From an uncultured Gemmatimonadota bacterium (GTDB lineage Bacteria; Gemmatimonadota; Gemmatimonadetes; Gemmatimonadales; Gemmatimonadaceae): DNA of 6,141 bases. Under the pieces are notes generated by a model. That model did not search any database. It was not told the origin of the DNA and saw nothing but the letters and a program-made list of their open reading frames with translations. Below, in pieces: positions 5,288 through 6,141 of this stretch. Position numbers and translations under genes: made by a program. Every line of letters begins with the position of its first letter. Within the stretch, counting starts at the first letter, position 1. The stretch lies in assembly GCA_903894655.1 (NCBI GenBank), contig CAITQY010000333.1:1-6141 (forward strand), in the 5' to 3' direction.

Positions 5288-6141
5288 GCATGGCGCGCTC
5301 GACGCGTTTGATATCCGCCGTCACCTGAACATCGGTCAGGTGATTCCGGCGCATCCGCTGGCGCTGCTCCCCACGCGCGCGATGGACGAGCGGCATCAGC
5401 GTGCGCTGACCCGCTACTATGTGGCGGCGGGTGCCGGCGGCATGGCGGTGGGTGTGCACACCACTGGCTTCCCGATTCACGACGCCAAGATCGGTCTGTA
5501 TCGGCCGGTGCTGGAGCTCGCCGCCGAAACGGCCGACCGGGCGCTGGCGCGCGATCCGCGGGCCTTCGTGCGCGTGGCCGGACTGATCGGCGACACCGCG
5601 CAGGCGGTGCGCGAGGCACAGATCGCACAGGCGCTCGGCTATCACTGCGGCCTGCTGTCACTGGGTGCGTGGCGCGACGCCACCGATACGGCGATTCTCG
5701 CGCACTGCGCGCGGGTGGCCGAGGTGCTTCCACTGTTCGGCTTCTACCTTCAGCCGGCGGTCGGCGGACGACGGCTCTCGTATGCCTTCTGGCGCGAGTT
5801 CGCCGAGATCCAGAATGTGGTGGCGATCAAAGTCGCGCCGTTCGATCGCTATGCAACGATGGATGTGGTGCGCGCGCTCGCTGATGCGGGGCGTGACGAC
5901 ATCGCACTGTATACCGGCAACGACGACGCCATCGTGCCGGATCTACTGACCGACGTGCCGGTGACGAGTGGCGGGCGGGCGTATACGCGACACTTCGTGG
6001 GTGGACTGCTGGGTCAGTGGGCGGTGTGGACGTCACGTGCGGTCGCGATGCTGCGTGAGATGCAGGCGTGGCGCGCGTCTGGTGCCGACACGATGCCGCG
6101 TGCGTGGCTCACCCGCGGCGCGGCGCTCACGATGGCCAACG
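5274..6141 (+). CDS. Dihydrodipicolinate synthase/N-acetylneuraminate lyase family protein (3' end outside window)
   Basis: The visible 289 residues belong to the DapA/NanA superfamily of class I pyruvate-type aldolases, (beta/alpha)8 barrels that form a Schiff base with a lysine. The N-terminus contains IGQVIPAHPLALLPTRAMDERHQ (20-42), corresponding to the opening strand. The GVHTTGF segment (60-66) sits where DapA has its GTTGE loop: the Thr pair is kept but the Glu is not. FYLQPAVGG (157-165) supplies Tyr158 in the place of the proton-relay tyrosine, and VVAIKVAPF (182-190) supplies the Schiff-base Lys186. TGNDDAI (214-220) and the TSGGRAY segment (231-237) follow as the late strands. These differences make true dihydrodipicolinate synthesis unlikely; an aldolase or hydratase for another 2-keto acid is more plausible. 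It overlaps the SDR gene and is probably in the same operon. Family length is about 290-330, so only a short tail is missing. Confidence 0.87.
   Translation, partial: MAVIEHGALDAFDIRRHLNIGQVIPAHPLALLPTRAMDERHQRALTRYYVAAGAGGMAVGVHTTGFPIHDAKIGLYRPVLELAAETADRALARDPRAFVRVAGLIGDTAQAVREAQIAQALGYHCGLLSLGAWRDATDTAILAHCARVAEVLPLFGFYLQPAVGGRRLSYAFWREFAEIQNVVAIKVAPFDRYATMDVVRALADAGRDDIALYTGNDDAIVPDLLTDVPVTSGGRAYTRHFVGGLLGQWAVWTSRAVAMLREMQAWRASGADTMPRAWLTRGAALTMAN

Noticed and set aside
5274..6141. Assigning the gene as dapA in lysine biosynthesis
   Set aside because: The GTTGE and YNxP signatures are not kept and the neighbours are not lysine genes, so a symbol is not justified.

Overview
The window is GC-rich, gene-dense bacterial DNA with G/C-ending codons, short or negative intergenic distances and several four-base start/stop overlaps. 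The efflux adaptor is a predicted lipoprotein, which suggests a cell with periplasm and outer membrane. The overall style (very high GC, PEC-type SufE, single-domain drug-exporter ATPase, TACTCCC-like heptamer repeats) resembles Gemmatimonadota or a similar soil phylum. That placement is an impression from the sequence, not the result of a search.

Left part (1-2740, minus strand): a three-gene operon read right to left for a tripartite-type ABC-2 exporter. The order is HlyD-family lipoprotein adaptor, ATPase, then ABC-2 permease, whose C-terminus lies beyond base 1. Both junctions are 4-base stop/start overlaps (GTGA and ATGA), so translation is probably coupled. A second permease gene may follow outside the window, as in the related YbhFSR/YhiI-RbbA-YhhJ type exporters.

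Middle (2741-3462): a 77-base divergent gap separates the exporter operon from a plus-strand SufE-family gene. After SufE comes a 156-base stretch with a tandem heptamer repeat (unit CCCTACT), a 32-codon ORF that resembles the beginning of a CDGSH iron-sulfur protein cut short, and a GC-rich stem-loop.

Right part (3463-6141, plus strand): three tightly packed genes. They are a PlsC-type 1-acyl-glycerol-3-phosphate acyltransferase, an NAD-dependent epimerase-like extended SDR, and a dihydrodipicolinate synthase/N-acetylneuraminate lyase (DapA/NanA) family protein that runs off the end. The last two overlap by 14 bases and probably form a functional pair. The SDR lacks the usual catalytic lysine (YxxxC instead of YxxxK), and the aldolase-like protein keeps its Schiff-base lysine in an atypical context. 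This pair is the most likely place for undescribed chemistry; the rest is largely ordinary housekeeping and efflux content. There are no tRNAs, rRNAs, CRISPR arrays or insertion sequences that I can recognise.
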